This document shows, in pieces, positions 1 through 5,206 of a stretch of DNA of 28,148 nucleotides. Source of the stretch: a virus. The notes under the pieces are model-generated. The model worked only from the letters and a program-made list of their open reading frames with translations. It had not been told where the DNA came from and did no database searches. The number at the start of each line of letters is the position of its first letter. The stretch's first letter is position 1. The translations under genes and the position numbers were made by a program. The DNA is taken from IMG/VR virus record IMGVR_UViG_3300008450_000348, positions 1 to 28,148 of that record; one strand, 5' to 3'.

Positions 1-56
1 CCGCAAACGACCATAATGCCGGTCGAAACGAACCAGTCCTGAAATTCCTGTCTCAC
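1..56 (-). CDS. partial unknown gene, N-terminus only
   Basis: Reading leftward, a GTG at 56-54 overlaps the TGA (55-53) of the preceding gene as GTGA and opens a frame that stays open to the window edge. It encodes about 18 residues beginning M-R-Q-E-F-Q-D-W-F. The same overlap style links the other genes of this leftward operon, which is the main reason to call it. Too little is visible to assign a function; the protein continues beyond the left end. Confidence 0.5.
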   Translation of the reverse strand, partial: MRQEFQDWFVSTGIMVVC

Positions 57-298
57 TTCCCCTCTTGCTCCAGACGCAGACGCTCATTCTGAACCCGTTG
101 CAGTTCTGCCAAGACAGGCTTGACGGCCTGCTTCTGGCGCTTGGCTTTGTGGTAAGCGTAGGTCAAGTCCGCATGAAGATTGGCCAGCCTTAACCGCGAA
201 CGCTGGCGCTCATCATAGAACGGATCACGTTCCCAGCCCGTGTCCATAACAGGACGCTTTGAGAACCAAGGCCAGCCGATAAGGCGAAGGATGCTCAT
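53..298 (-). CDS. small basic protein of unknown function
   Basis: This 81-residue protein is rich in Arg, Lys, Gln and Leu. Its second half (about residues 35-80) reads as a long charged helix, possibly a coiled coil (Q-R-V-Q-N-E-R-L-R-L-E-Q-E). There is no signal peptide or membrane segment. The ATG at 298-296 overlaps the stop of the upstream gene by four bases (ATGA), so translation is probably coupled. It is the fourth gene of the leftward operon. I do not recognise a family. Confidence 0.6.
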   Translation of the reverse strand: MSILRLIGWPWFSKRPVMDTGWERDPFYDERQRSRLRLANLHADLTYAYHKAKRQKQAVKPVLAELQRVQNERLRLEQEGK

Positions 299-426
299 TG
301 GTTCTCTCCAAAAACCTCAATAACGACTTCATCCGCTTCATTGCGGAAAACGCGGAAAACACCAGGAACCCCGGCACGTTTCGCACGGCGTTCGGTAACG
401 AGGGTGACAGCTTCTTGCACGGTCAT
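295..426 (-). CDS. 43-residue unknown protein
   Basis: The frame extends upstream to position 588, but the ATG at 426-424 is the likely start. It overlaps the stop of the previous gene as ATGA, and the longer version would lie almost wholly on top of that gene. The product starts M-T-V-Q-E-A-V-T-L-V-T-E-R-R and ends in an alternating beta-like stretch (V-V-I-E-V-F-G). It looks like a small single-domain phage accessory protein; no function is recognised. Confidence 0.55.
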   Translation of the reverse strand: MTVQEAVTLVTERRAKRAGVPGVFRVFRNEADEVVIEVFGENQ

Positions 427-608
427 GATTTGCCTTTCAGGGCGTGAGCGCGGGCACGTTGAACAGCCTTCGCGCGGATGACTTGAATAGCGTCCAAAAC
501 CACGGTCAGCGCGGCTTTGGCGGTAAGTTTGCGGGCCTCCAAGCGGGCAAGCTGTTTTTCCTCTTGCTCGCTCAGATGGTCGCGCCATTCGTACAAACGC
601 TTAGGCAT
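423..608 (-). CDS. small helical basic protein, unknown
   Basis: It encodes 61 residues from the ATG at 608-606 and overlaps the end of the upstream hexapeptide-repeat gene by eight bases. A longer in-frame start at 635 would lie deeper inside that gene and is less likely. The sequence is almost entirely helical and charged (E-W-R-D-H-L-S-E-Q-E-E-K-Q-L-A-R-L-E), with a strongly basic C-terminus. Such proteins in phage early operons often bind nucleic acid or partner proteins, but nothing specific can be shown here. Confidence 0.6.
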   Translation of the reverse strand: MPKRLYEWRDHLSEQEEKQLARLEARKLTAKAALTVVLDAIQVIRAKAVQRARAHALKGKS

Positions 609-1089
609 TAGCGAGAAGCCTCCGCACGGCTGCAACCTCGTCAGGGGTCAGTTGGTCCGCCATGGGGATTTCGTCCGCTTCGGTTTCAACCACGGGCGGG
701 ACGTGCGTTCCGAAACACAGGGTTCCGTTTCGCAGTTCGGCTCGCAGTTCCATTTCATCAGCGGCAGGTTCGCGCCACAGGCAGAGGCCAACGAAAATAC
801 GCAGCGGGCAGTTAACCCATTTGGCGATGACTGACAAACCGGCCTCGATGCCCGAACCGGCCTCGATGCCCTCACCGGCCTTGATGCCCAAACCGGCCTC
901 GATGCCCGAACCGGCCTTGATGCCCGAACCGGCCTCGGCTCGTATCCGCCCAGACGCTTTGATAGCCTTGAAGAACACTGTTCCAAGGTGCGCGGCGATA
1001 TGAATGTGCCCGATGAAGTTATCCAGGGCGACAGTGCCGATGTAGATGCCGTCTTTAACTTGATCTGCGGTTACAATGTGCGTTTGCAT
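601..1089 (-). CDS. GxGIxA hexapeptide-repeat phage protein
   Basis: First gene of the leftward operon, 162 residues from the ATG at 1089-1087, which has a strong GGAGGAA Shine-Dalgarno. An in-frame ATG at 1194 lacks this support. Residues about 1-45 form a beta-rich head. Residues about 52-85 carry consecutive six-residue units of the form G-S-G-I-E-A, G-L-G-I-K-A and G-E-G-I-E-A, and the remainder is a C-terminal domain with W-V-N-C-P-L-R-I-F. Proteins with this GxGIxA ladder recur in phages and prophages of Proteobacteria with no established role, as far as I know. The regular ladder suggests a small beta-solenoid. The acidic tail ends with D-Q-L-T-P-D-E-V. Confidence 0.75.
   Translation of the reverse strand: MQTHIVTADQVKDGIYIGTVALDNFIGHIHIAAHLGTVFFKAIKASGRIRAEAGSGIKAGSGIEAGLGIKAGEGIEAGSGIEAGLSVIAKWVNCPLRIFVGLCLWREPAADEMELRAELRNGTLCFGTHVPPVVETEADEIPMADQLTPDEVAAVRRLLANA
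839..940. repeat. 18-bp tandem repeat inside the hexapeptide gene
   Basis: Five consecutive 18-base units start at 839, 857, 875, 893 and 911, each beginning ccggcct(c/t)gatgccc and ending in a variable triplet. A sixth, degenerate unit starts at 929. Because 18 is a multiple of three, each unit encodes one six-residue step of the minus-strand protein. Units 1 and 4 are identical, which points to recent slippage or recombination. Confidence 0.9.
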
Positions 1090-1222
1090 GGGGTTCCTCC
1101 CGTGAGTGATGCCGAACGCTAGCCGATAAAAAAGCGCTCGGCAACGAAAAAGATTTGTTGCCTCACTCATCGGGACGTGCTTATCTATCGTCACTAGGCC
1201 AAGCCTGACAGGGAGAAGACAG
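1090..1222. promoter_or_regulatory. divergent control region with nested inverted repeats
   Basis: This is the only gap between the leftward and rightward early operons, so it should hold both early promoters and any operator. Three inverted repeats are visible: tgagtga/tcactca (1103-1109 and 1163-1169), ggcaac/gttgcc (1140-1145 and 1157-1162), and a ten-base pair with one mismatch (1111-1120 and 1133-1142). A leftward Shine-Dalgarno GGAGG lies at 1096-1100, and a rightward one, gggag, at 1211-1215. No convincing sigma-70 promoter stands out. The best rightward try is TTGCCT at 1158-1163 with TTATCT/TATCTA at 1181-1187, which is weak. Confidence 0.5.
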
Positions 1223-1450
1223 ATGGCAAACCCGACAAAGTTCAGCCATTCGGCTCAAAATCCGGCAATCGAAACGCGCGCTTTTGTCAGCGAGGCGTCG
1301 CGGGCAGGAATGCAGGCATTTATTGACGCGCGAGAGGCGCAAGGCTTCCGCGTTCAAGTCACAAAGCGCTTTAACGGACGCGATTGGAAGACACGCCAGC
1401 CGATCAAGGTTCCGGTCGTGCATGTTTTTGACCGTGCCGCCAAATCTTAA
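1223..1450 (+). CDS. small early protein, unknown
   Basis: First gene of the rightward early operon, 75 residues, with a good Shine-Dalgarno (agggagaagacag) before the ATG. Residues about 25-72 look like one compact alpha/beta domain with a basic segment (V-T-K-R-F-N-G-R-D-W-K-T-R). There is no membrane segment or cysteine motif. First genes of phage early operons are often host-takeover or anti-defence factors, but that is only positional reasoning. Confidence 0.65.
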   Translation: MANPTKFSHSAQNPAIETRAFVSEASRAGMQAFIDAREAQGFRVQVTKRFNGRDWKTRQPIKVPVVHVFDRAAKS

Positions 1451-1462
1451 GGGAGAAGACAG

Positions 1463-1828
1463 ATGACTGCCAAAGAACGCCTCCAAGAAGCAATCGACGC
1501 CTACATTGACGTGGTTGCGGAGGGATATCCGGGCCTTCGTGACGAGACAGCGCAAGAGGCTTTCGCCCTGTCTGATATCGGCAAAGACATGGCGCGCTCG
1601 CTTGTGCGCTGGTCCGCTCAACTGGACAAGATTGTTAACGCGAAAGACGCGCGATACAATCTGGACCCTGAACATGCCCTGCAATGCATCGTTGATGCGT
1701 TTTACGATTGCACGACCGACGACGCGCGGAATGTTATCGCAAAGGGTGCGGAACTGGAACGTCAAGCCAACCCGCCCGCCAAGCCCTCTTTCTTCGCCAC
1801 GGCGGCTGACATTGTGGGGGCGAAGTGA
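1463..1828 (+). CDS. acidic helical early protein, unknown
   Basis: It encodes 121 residues, mostly helical, acidic in the first two thirds and ending with a proline-containing tail (Q-A-N-P-P-A-K-P-S-F-F). The 16 bases ending in its ATG are identical to those ending in the ATG of the preceding gene, so the two start sites may be duplicated. Its stop overlaps the next start by one base. Two cysteines (C-I-V-D-A-F-Y-D-C) are not in a metal-binding arrangement. No family recognised. Confidence 0.65.
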   Translation: MTAKERLQEAIDAYIDVVAEGYPGLRDETAQEAFALSDIGKDMARSLVRWSAQLDKIVNAKDARYNLDPEHALQCIVDAFYDCTTDDARNVIAKGAELERQANPPAKPSFFATAADIVGAK

Positions 1829-2058
1829 TGAGCAATCTTGATGATCTGGTCGGCCACATTGAAACGGCGCAAGCTGCGCTTGTGTGGGCTGATGAGCGGA
1901 TAAAAGAGTTGTCTGCGGCGCTAAATGAAGTCCTAGACTTTGTGGACCGCGACATCATCCTCATCCGCCCGTCTGAGCGCGACGAGTTTCTTTCGGGCCT
2001 AGAGCGTTGGAACATCGCGGCTGCCAACGCCCGCAAGGCCGCAAGGGAAGGCGAATGA
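1828..2058 (+). CDS. small coiled-coil early protein
   Basis: It encodes 76 residues from the ATG at 1828, which shares one base with the stop of the previous gene (TGATG). A GTG one codon upstream is an alternative start. The N-terminal half (L-D-D-L-V-G-H-I-E-T-A-Q-A-A-L) has heptad spacing of hydrophobics consistent with a short coiled coil. No signal peptide is seen. Function not recognised. Confidence 0.6.
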   Translation: MSNLDDLVGHIETAQAALVWADERIKELSAALNEVLDFVDRDIILIRPSERDEFLSGLERWNIAAANARKAAREGE

Positions 2059-2243
2059 CCCCCCGAAACCCCACAACCTTTGAACCCTGTATGTCTGATC
2101 TAGTCGCAGCAATAGGGAATATAGAGCGGCTTCAATCCGTCTCGGCAGGGGATCGGGAACGATTGATCCAGCAGCAAATCCGATTGATGGCGGCTGTCCG
2201 TGGCCTGTATGTTTTTGATGGAGAAATGAATGAGAACGTCTGA
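2055..2243 (+). CDS. small helical early protein upstream of Erf
   Basis: It encodes 62 residues from the ATG at 2055, which overlaps the preceding stop as ATGA. An in-frame upstream ATG at 2007 would duplicate coding inside the previous gene and is not preferred. The core is helical (M-S-D-L-V-A-A-I-G-N-I-E-R-L). Its 3' end overlaps the Erf-like gene by 14 bases, so it probably belongs to the same translational unit. No family recognised. Confidence 0.55.
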   Translation: MTPRNPTTFEPCMSDLVAAIGNIERLQSVSAGDRERLIQQQIRLMAAVRGLYVFDGEMNENV

Positions 2244-2913
2244 GACAATCGCCAGGATTGCCGCCGCCATGGTGAAGGCACAAGCGGCTATGACCGGCGT
2301 GAAGAGAGACGCTGAGAACGCCGCGTTCAAGGCTAATGGCAAGGTGAGTACCTATGCCACGCTTGCGGCCTGTATGGATGCCAGCCGGGAAGCCTTGGCT
2401 GAAAACGGGCTTTGCGTCATTCAAGGGCCGGGCGTGACGAATACGGAAGCCAAGACCCTGACGATCACCACGCGGATTTTCCACGAATCCGGCGAATGGA
2501 TCGAGACCGCTTTCGATATGCCGTTGACGAAATGGTCGCCGCATGAAGCAGGATCGGCCACGACATACGGACGCCGCTTTGCTCTCATGGCGATGCTTGG
2601 CCTTGCGCCAGTCGATGATGATGACGGAAACGCTGCGGCAGGTGCAAAGCCCTTCAAGGCTCCTAACGTGTCTGTCCAGCCGGAAGGTCCCGACTGGTAT
2701 GGGGCGGAAGGTCCAGGTATGAGCGCGGCGCAAGCCAAGCGTGACGGATGGGGCGAGACAATGGATGCATGGCTAGGGGCCATCCATCTGTTGCCGACCT
2801 TGGAAGCATGGCAGCAGTTTTGCCGCGACCATGACGACGACATCAAGGCGCTCCCGAAAGGCTGGCGCATCCAGCTTCGTGAAGAACTCGATCTGAGAAG
2901 GAAGGAACTGTAA
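2230..2913 (+). CDS. erf: Erf-family single-strand annealing recombinase
   Basis: This 227-residue protein has the layout of the ERF family (Erf of phage P22). It shows K-V-S-T-Y-A-T-L-A near residues 38-46, a G-L-C-V-I-Q strand at 60-65, H-E-S-G-E-W-I at 85-91, G-S-A-T-T-Y-G-R-R-F-A-L at 108-119 and the acidic D-D-D-D-G-N after L-G-L-A (122-133). ERF proteins form rings on single-stranded DNA and anneal complementary strands without ATP. They promote genome circularisation and phage recombination in the cytoplasm. The start ATG follows a ggag motif. Residues about 160-227 are a separate helical tail. The SSB-like and NinB-like genes follow directly, which supports the call. Confidence 0.92.
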   Translation: MRTSETIARIAAAMVKAQAAMTGVKRDAENAAFKANGKVSTYATLAACMDASREALAENGLCVIQGPGVTNTEAKTLTITTRIFHESGEWIETAFDMPLTKWSPHEAGSATTYGRRFALMAMLGLAPVDDDDGNAAAGAKPFKAPNVSVQPEGPDWYGAEGPGMSAAQAKRDGWGETMDAWLGAIHLLPTLEAWQQFCRDHDDDIKALPKGWRIQLREELDLRRKEL

Positions 2914-3257
2914 TGGCTGGTTTTGAGCCTCGCCCGAATGACGCGACGATCTACAAAGAGCGCGACAAGAAAAACGAGAAAGGGCCAGACTGGAAAGGCT
3001 CAGCGCTGGTCGTCATTCCCGAAGGCGCAAGGCCCGGTGATGTGGTGAAGATGGACCTCGCCTTCTGGGCCAAGGGACAATACGGAACCATGCTTGCTGG
3101 AAACATCAAGCCGACCCGTTCGCGTGACGATGGCTTTCCTGCAAAGCGTGATGACGGTTTTTCCGGGGGCGGTGGCTTTCGAGATAATCAGGACAAGGGA
3201 CGGGGAGATTTTGGAGCGGCGAGCCATTACGACCTGAACGATGATATTCCGTTCTGA
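2913..3257 (+). CDS. SSB-like protein with DDIPF tail
   Basis: It encodes 114 residues and the start shares a base with the Erf stop (TAATG). The last residues, D-L-N-D-D-I-P-F, match the acidic C-terminal tip of bacterial and phage single-strand DNA-binding proteins, which recruits recombination and repair partners. The body (about 20-70) is beta-rich and could be a diverged OB fold. Residues 70-105 form a Gly/Arg/Asp linker typical of SSB tails. I do not see a standard SSB signature in the body, so it may be a functional analogue. The position directly after Erf supports a joint role on single-stranded DNA. Confidence 0.7.
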   Translation: MAGFEPRPNDATIYKERDKKNEKGPDWKGSALVVIPEGARPGDVVKMDLAFWAKGQYGTMLAGNIKPTRSRDDGFPAKRDDGFSGGGGFRDNQDKGRGDFGAASHYDLNDDIPF

Positions 3258-3260
3258 TCG

Positions 3261-3656
3261 ATGACCCGCGCGACGGTCGTCATTCGATCAAAACAGGACA
3301 GGGAGAAGTTGTGCAAGTGGGTCATGGCTTCTCCCGACCTGACACGGGTATCATTCGCCAAGCCTCGGCGCAGTGTGCCTCAGAACGCCAAGCTATACGC
3401 CATGCTGACTGAAGTGGCCGAACAGAAGCCCACCCACAACGGCGTAAAAATGGACCCAATGAAATGGAAAGCGGTTTTCATGCAGGCGCTAGGGTCGTAT
3501 GTAGAGATGTTGCCTAGCCTCGAAGGCGATACCTGGTTCCCGCTTGGCCACCGTTCCAGCGAGTTAAGCCGGGGAGAAATGGCTGACCTGATCACGCTGA
3601 TACAGGCATGGGGCGATCAAAACGGCGTTGTGTTTTCAGGTGAAAAGGGAGAATGA
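3261..3656 (+). CDS. ninB: NinB/Orf-like recombination mediator
   Basis: This 131-residue protein has features of the NinB (lambda Orf) family: P-R-R-S-V-P-Q-N-A-K-L near residue 35-45, M-K-W-K-A-V-F in the middle, and R-S-S-E-L-S-R-G-E-M-A-D-L-I near residue 98-111. Lambda Orf binds single-stranded DNA and SSB and helps load annealing proteins, replacing host RecFOR. Its length is close to the family norm. There is little Shine-Dalgarno before the ATG, which starts three bases after the SSB stop, so translation is probably coupled. Confidence 0.85.
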   Translation: MTRATVVIRSKQDREKLCKWVMASPDLTRVSFAKPRRSVPQNAKLYAMLTEVAEQKPTHNGVKMDPMKWKAVFMQALGSYVEMLPSLEGDTWFPLGHRSSELSRGEMADLITLIQAWGDQNGVVFSGEKGE

Positions 3657-3659
3657 TTA

Positions 3660-3821
3660 ATGGACTCGGATATCCGCGCTAATCGTCTGGCCGCTTATAT
3701 CTATGCTTGTGAAGCAATCGGACCTACGCAACTGCAATGGGCTAATATAATGCGCATGGCGATGGCGTATCTTGAGAAGTTTGATCAAGTAACGTTTGCA
3801 GGGACACATGATCCAGATTGA
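3660..3821 (+). CDS. 53-residue unknown protein
   Basis: The ATG at 3660 lies four bases after the NinB-like stop and opens 53 codons ending with TGA at 3819-3821. The preceding gene ends aaagggagaatga, which supplies a good Shine-Dalgarno (agggag) for this start. The product is helical (R-A-N-R-L-A-A-Y-I-Y-A-C-E-A-I), with a Met-rich middle. It overlaps the next gene by 14 bases. No function recognised. Confidence 0.6.
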   Translation: MDSDIRANRLAAYIYACEAIGPTQLQWANIMRMAMAYLEKFDQVTFAGTHDPD

Positions 3822-3993
3822 AAAGACAGACATCGGCTACAGGTTCGCCCTTAGTGCCAATGGCCTAACGGTTGAAACCGGCCATGAGGACACACAGGCC
3901 AAAGCCCTGAAAGCTGCAAAGAGCGCGGAGGCATTCATGCGGTTTGATGAAAGCCCGATTGAGGATGAACTGCGGCGACTGGGGCTGGCATGA
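3808..3993 (+). CDS. 61-residue unknown protein
   Basis: The ATG at 3808 is preferred over a TTG at 3796 because it follows a cagggac Shine-Dalgarno-like stretch. The protein starts with two beta strands (I-Q-I-E-K-T-D-I-G-Y-R-F-A-L) and continues with a helix (A-K-A-L-K-A-A-K-S-A-E-A-F), giving a beta-beta-alpha small domain. Its TGA overlaps the ATG of a 12-codon mini-ORF. No function recognised. Confidence 0.6.
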   Translation: MIQIEKTDIGYRFALSANGLTVETGHEDTQAKALKAAKSAEAFMRFDESPIEDELRRLGLA

Positions 3994-4028
3994 CCCGTTC
4001 CCCAAACAAGAAGAAGGTAGAGGCGTGA
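3990..4028 (+). CDS. 12-codon mini-ORF linking two genes
   Basis: The ATG at 3990 overlaps the previous stop (ATGA), and the TGA at 4026-4028 overlaps the GTG start of the next gene (GTGA). The peptide is M-T-R-S-P-N-K-K-K-V-E-A. Double start/stop linkage would let ribosomes pass from one gene to the next. It may be a translational bridge rather than a functional peptide. The alternative is that the downstream gene starts earlier, at ATG 3944, and this ORF is meaningless. Confidence 0.3.
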   Translation: MTRSPNKKKVEA

Positions 4029-4468
4029 GAGAGGGTGTGTCAGAATCGGAGTGGGTGGATATGCTGCTAACTCAGCCTCACCCGAACGACACGCTGTGTG
4101 GCGCGCTGTTTGCCTACGAACGACCGGAAGACAAGCCGCATCGGGGGAGGGTGGGGTATTGGCGGCTTGTAGAGGAGCGCATGATCCGCGCGCAGCTTGA
4201 GAAAGAGGGGTGGGAGAGTGACTGGAAAGACGGGCGGCTAATATATTTTGAAATCTCAAACCGCATTGCCCAGAACCATAGAAATGACGTAACTTTCCGC
4301 GAACAGCAAGAGTTACTTCGTAAGTATCGCCCTGCCAAACCCGGCTCGGTTGCATTTACGGAAGAAGAGTTTGAACGGCTCGCAGAGCATTTTGCTGGCG
4401 CTAACGATCCTGTATCGCAGTCAATTCTTATTAAGGCGCTGGACGCGATTAAGGCAAGCCAGTCATGA
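4025..4468 (+). CDS. 147-residue accessory protein, unknown
   Basis: I chose GTG 4025 because gaaggtagagg lies just upstream and the start overlaps the mini-ORF stop. The in-frame ATG at 3944 would overlap the previous gene by 50 bases. The protein has one central alpha/beta region with many Trp and charged residues (G-Y-W-R-L-V-E-E-R-M-I-R, E-G-W-E-S-D-W-K-D-G-R) and a helical C-terminus (T-E-E-E-F-E-R-L-A-E-H). There is no membrane segment. I do not recognise a family. Confidence 0.6.
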   Translation: MREGVSESEWVDMLLTQPHPNDTLCGALFAYERPEDKPHRGRVGYWRLVEERMIRAQLEKEGWESDWKDGRLIYFEISNRIAQNHRNDVTFREQQELLRKYRPAKPGSVAFTEEEFERLAEHFAGANDPVSQSILIKALDAIKASQS

Positions 4469-4608
4469 CCCTCACTCCCGCAGAGACACGGTATATCCTG
4501 ACCCTAATGGGCCAGATGCCCGACAGAACACTAATCCGTCCTGATCCTGAGTTCACGGGTTCGGATGTCCTGGCATTGGCTGAGAAGCTGCGCGCGGCGA
4601 TGAAATAA
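4465..4608 (+). CDS. 47-residue unknown protein
   Basis: It starts at ATG 4465 with an ATGA overlap and ends TAA at 4606-4608. The product is M-T-L-T-P-A-E-T-R-Y-I-L-T-L followed by a proline-rich turn and a C-terminal helix (V-L-A-L-A-E-K-L-R-A-A-M-K). The overlap with the upstream gene and the codon style support it as a real small phage gene. No function is assigned. It is the last gene before the internal promoter at 4622-4649. Confidence 0.5.
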   Translation: MTLTPAETRYILTLMGQMPDRTLIRPDPEFTGSDVLALAEKLRAAMK

Positions 4609-4610
4609 TT

Positions 4611-4634
4611 TCACAGGGCGATTGACACCTGTGA
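4611..4634. promoter_or_regulatory. palindromic operator candidate over a -35 box
   Basis: TCACAGG at 4611-4617 and CCTGTGA at 4628-4634 form a perfect seven-base inverted repeat with a ten-base spacer. The TTGACA hexamer lies inside the spacer. A dimeric repressor bound here would cover the promoter. The half-site order is opposite to a CRP site (TGTGA first), so CRP is unlikely. Confidence 0.5.
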
Positions 4635-4649
4635 CCGGTCGCGTATGTT
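4622..4649 (+). promoter_or_regulatory. sigma-70-type promoter candidate
   Basis: A perfect TTGACA at 4622-4627 is followed after 16 bases by TATGTT at 4644-4649. Transcription would start near 4656, about 20 bases before the ATG at 4675, giving a short leader that contains the aagggagagag Shine-Dalgarno. It lies in a true gap between genes, which supports it. Confidence 0.6.
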
Positions 4650-4674
4650 CAATCCATCAAAGGGAGAGAGTGAC

Positions 4675-4827
4675 ATGACCCACCAAGTGATCAAGACCCA
4701 AAACGGCTACGGCATCAAAAACCTGCGCAGCGGCGCTGTCTACGGATTGTTTGCCACCTTCTCCGAAGCCATGGAAGCTTTGTCTCAATCGGCTTTGGCT
4801 GATCAAATGTCGCGGTGTGGCGAGTGA
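4675..4827 (+). CDS. 50-residue unknown protein under its own promoter
   Basis: The ATG at 4675 has a strong Shine-Dalgarno (agggagagag). An in-frame ATG at 4645 lies inside the -10 box and is rejected. The sequence M-T-H-Q-V-I-K-T-Q-N-G-Y-G-I-K-N resembles small phage proteins that begin with a beta hairpin and end with a helix (F-S-E-A-M-E-A-L-S-Q-S). Having a dedicated promoter makes it a candidate early regulator or host-interaction factor, though nothing proves it. Confidence 0.6.
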   Translation: MTHQVIKTQNGYGIKNLRSGAVYGLFATFSEAMEALSQSALADQMSRCGE

Positions 4828-4976
4828 AAGACCTAACCCTTCAAGACGCCGGGTTCCGGTTCACCTTCAAAGCGGAAGGTGGCTGGGGCTGGCGTCAAGA
4901 TGTTGGCGAAGGTGACATAGACGCCACAGACATGAGTTCGGAAGAGTTTGAACAAGCCGTCAGGGATACGCAATGA
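4824..4976 (+). CDS. 50-residue acidic unknown protein
   Basis: It starts at GTG 4824 (GTGA overlap with the previous stop) and ends TGA at 4974-4976. It is acidic, with a beta-like first half (A-G-F-R-F-T-F-K-A-E-G-G-W-G-W-R) and a helical acidic end (S-S-E-E-F-E-Q-A-V-R). The tight overlap on both sides supports translation. No family recognised. Confidence 0.5.
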   Translation: MKDLTLQDAGFRFTFKAEGGWGWRQDVGEGDIDATDMSSEEFEQAVRDTQ

Positions 4977-5140
4977 CCGCCGCTATCCGAAAGCAAATCC
5001 AACGCTCCAAAGAAGCTGCCAAGGGCCTCAAACGCATAGAGCTAACCCTAACCCCCGATGAGCAAAAGCTGCTAGGCCCGCGCCCGGCTCAAGCGCTTAA
5101 GGATATGATCCAATCCGCCTTGACGCATAAACCCGAATAG
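4973..5140 (+). CDS. 55-residue basic unknown protein
   Basis: ATG 4973 overlaps the previous stop as ATGA; TAG is at 5138-5140. The N-terminus is strongly basic and helical (A-I-R-K-Q-I-Q-R-S-K-E-A-A-K). A short strand (R-I-E-L-T-L-T-P-D-E) follows, then a helix. The strand-helix pattern after a basic arm is reminiscent of small ribbon-helix-helix DNA binders, which often regulate promoters, but that is a guess. It is the last gene before the gap at 5141-5206. Confidence 0.5.
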   Translation: MTAAIRKQIQRSKEAAKGLKRIELTLTPDEQKLLGPRPAQALKDMIQSALTHKPE

Positions 5141-5150
5141 CTGGGGGTTT
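5129..5150 (+). terminator. weak hairpin at the end of the early operon
   Basis: aaaccc at 5129-5134 pairs with gggttt at 5145-5150 across a ten-base loop, overlapping the last codons of the upstream gene. The following bases (gccgtttgt) are only modestly T-rich. It could be a leaky terminator between the early genes and the virion genes. Confidence 0.25.
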
Positions 5151-5206
5151 GCCGTTTGTACTAAATCCGTGTAGGGTGATTGCACTGAGCGTCGGGAGAC
5201 TGGACA

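Noticed and set aside
839-940. Tandem units resembling a CRISPR array
   Set aside because: Units are contiguous, only 18 bases long, have no unique spacers and keep a reading frame.
648-1003. Open frames on both strands over the 18-bp repeats (P-V-R-A-S-R and E-P-A-S-M-P type repeats)
   Set aside because: An 18-base repeat stays open in several frames. Only the 601-1089 minus frame has a Shine-Dalgarno and fits the overlaps of the operon.
4611-4634. CRP-type site at the 4622 promoter
   Set aside because: CRP needs TGTGA-N6-TCACA; here the half-sites are in the opposite order with ten bases between.
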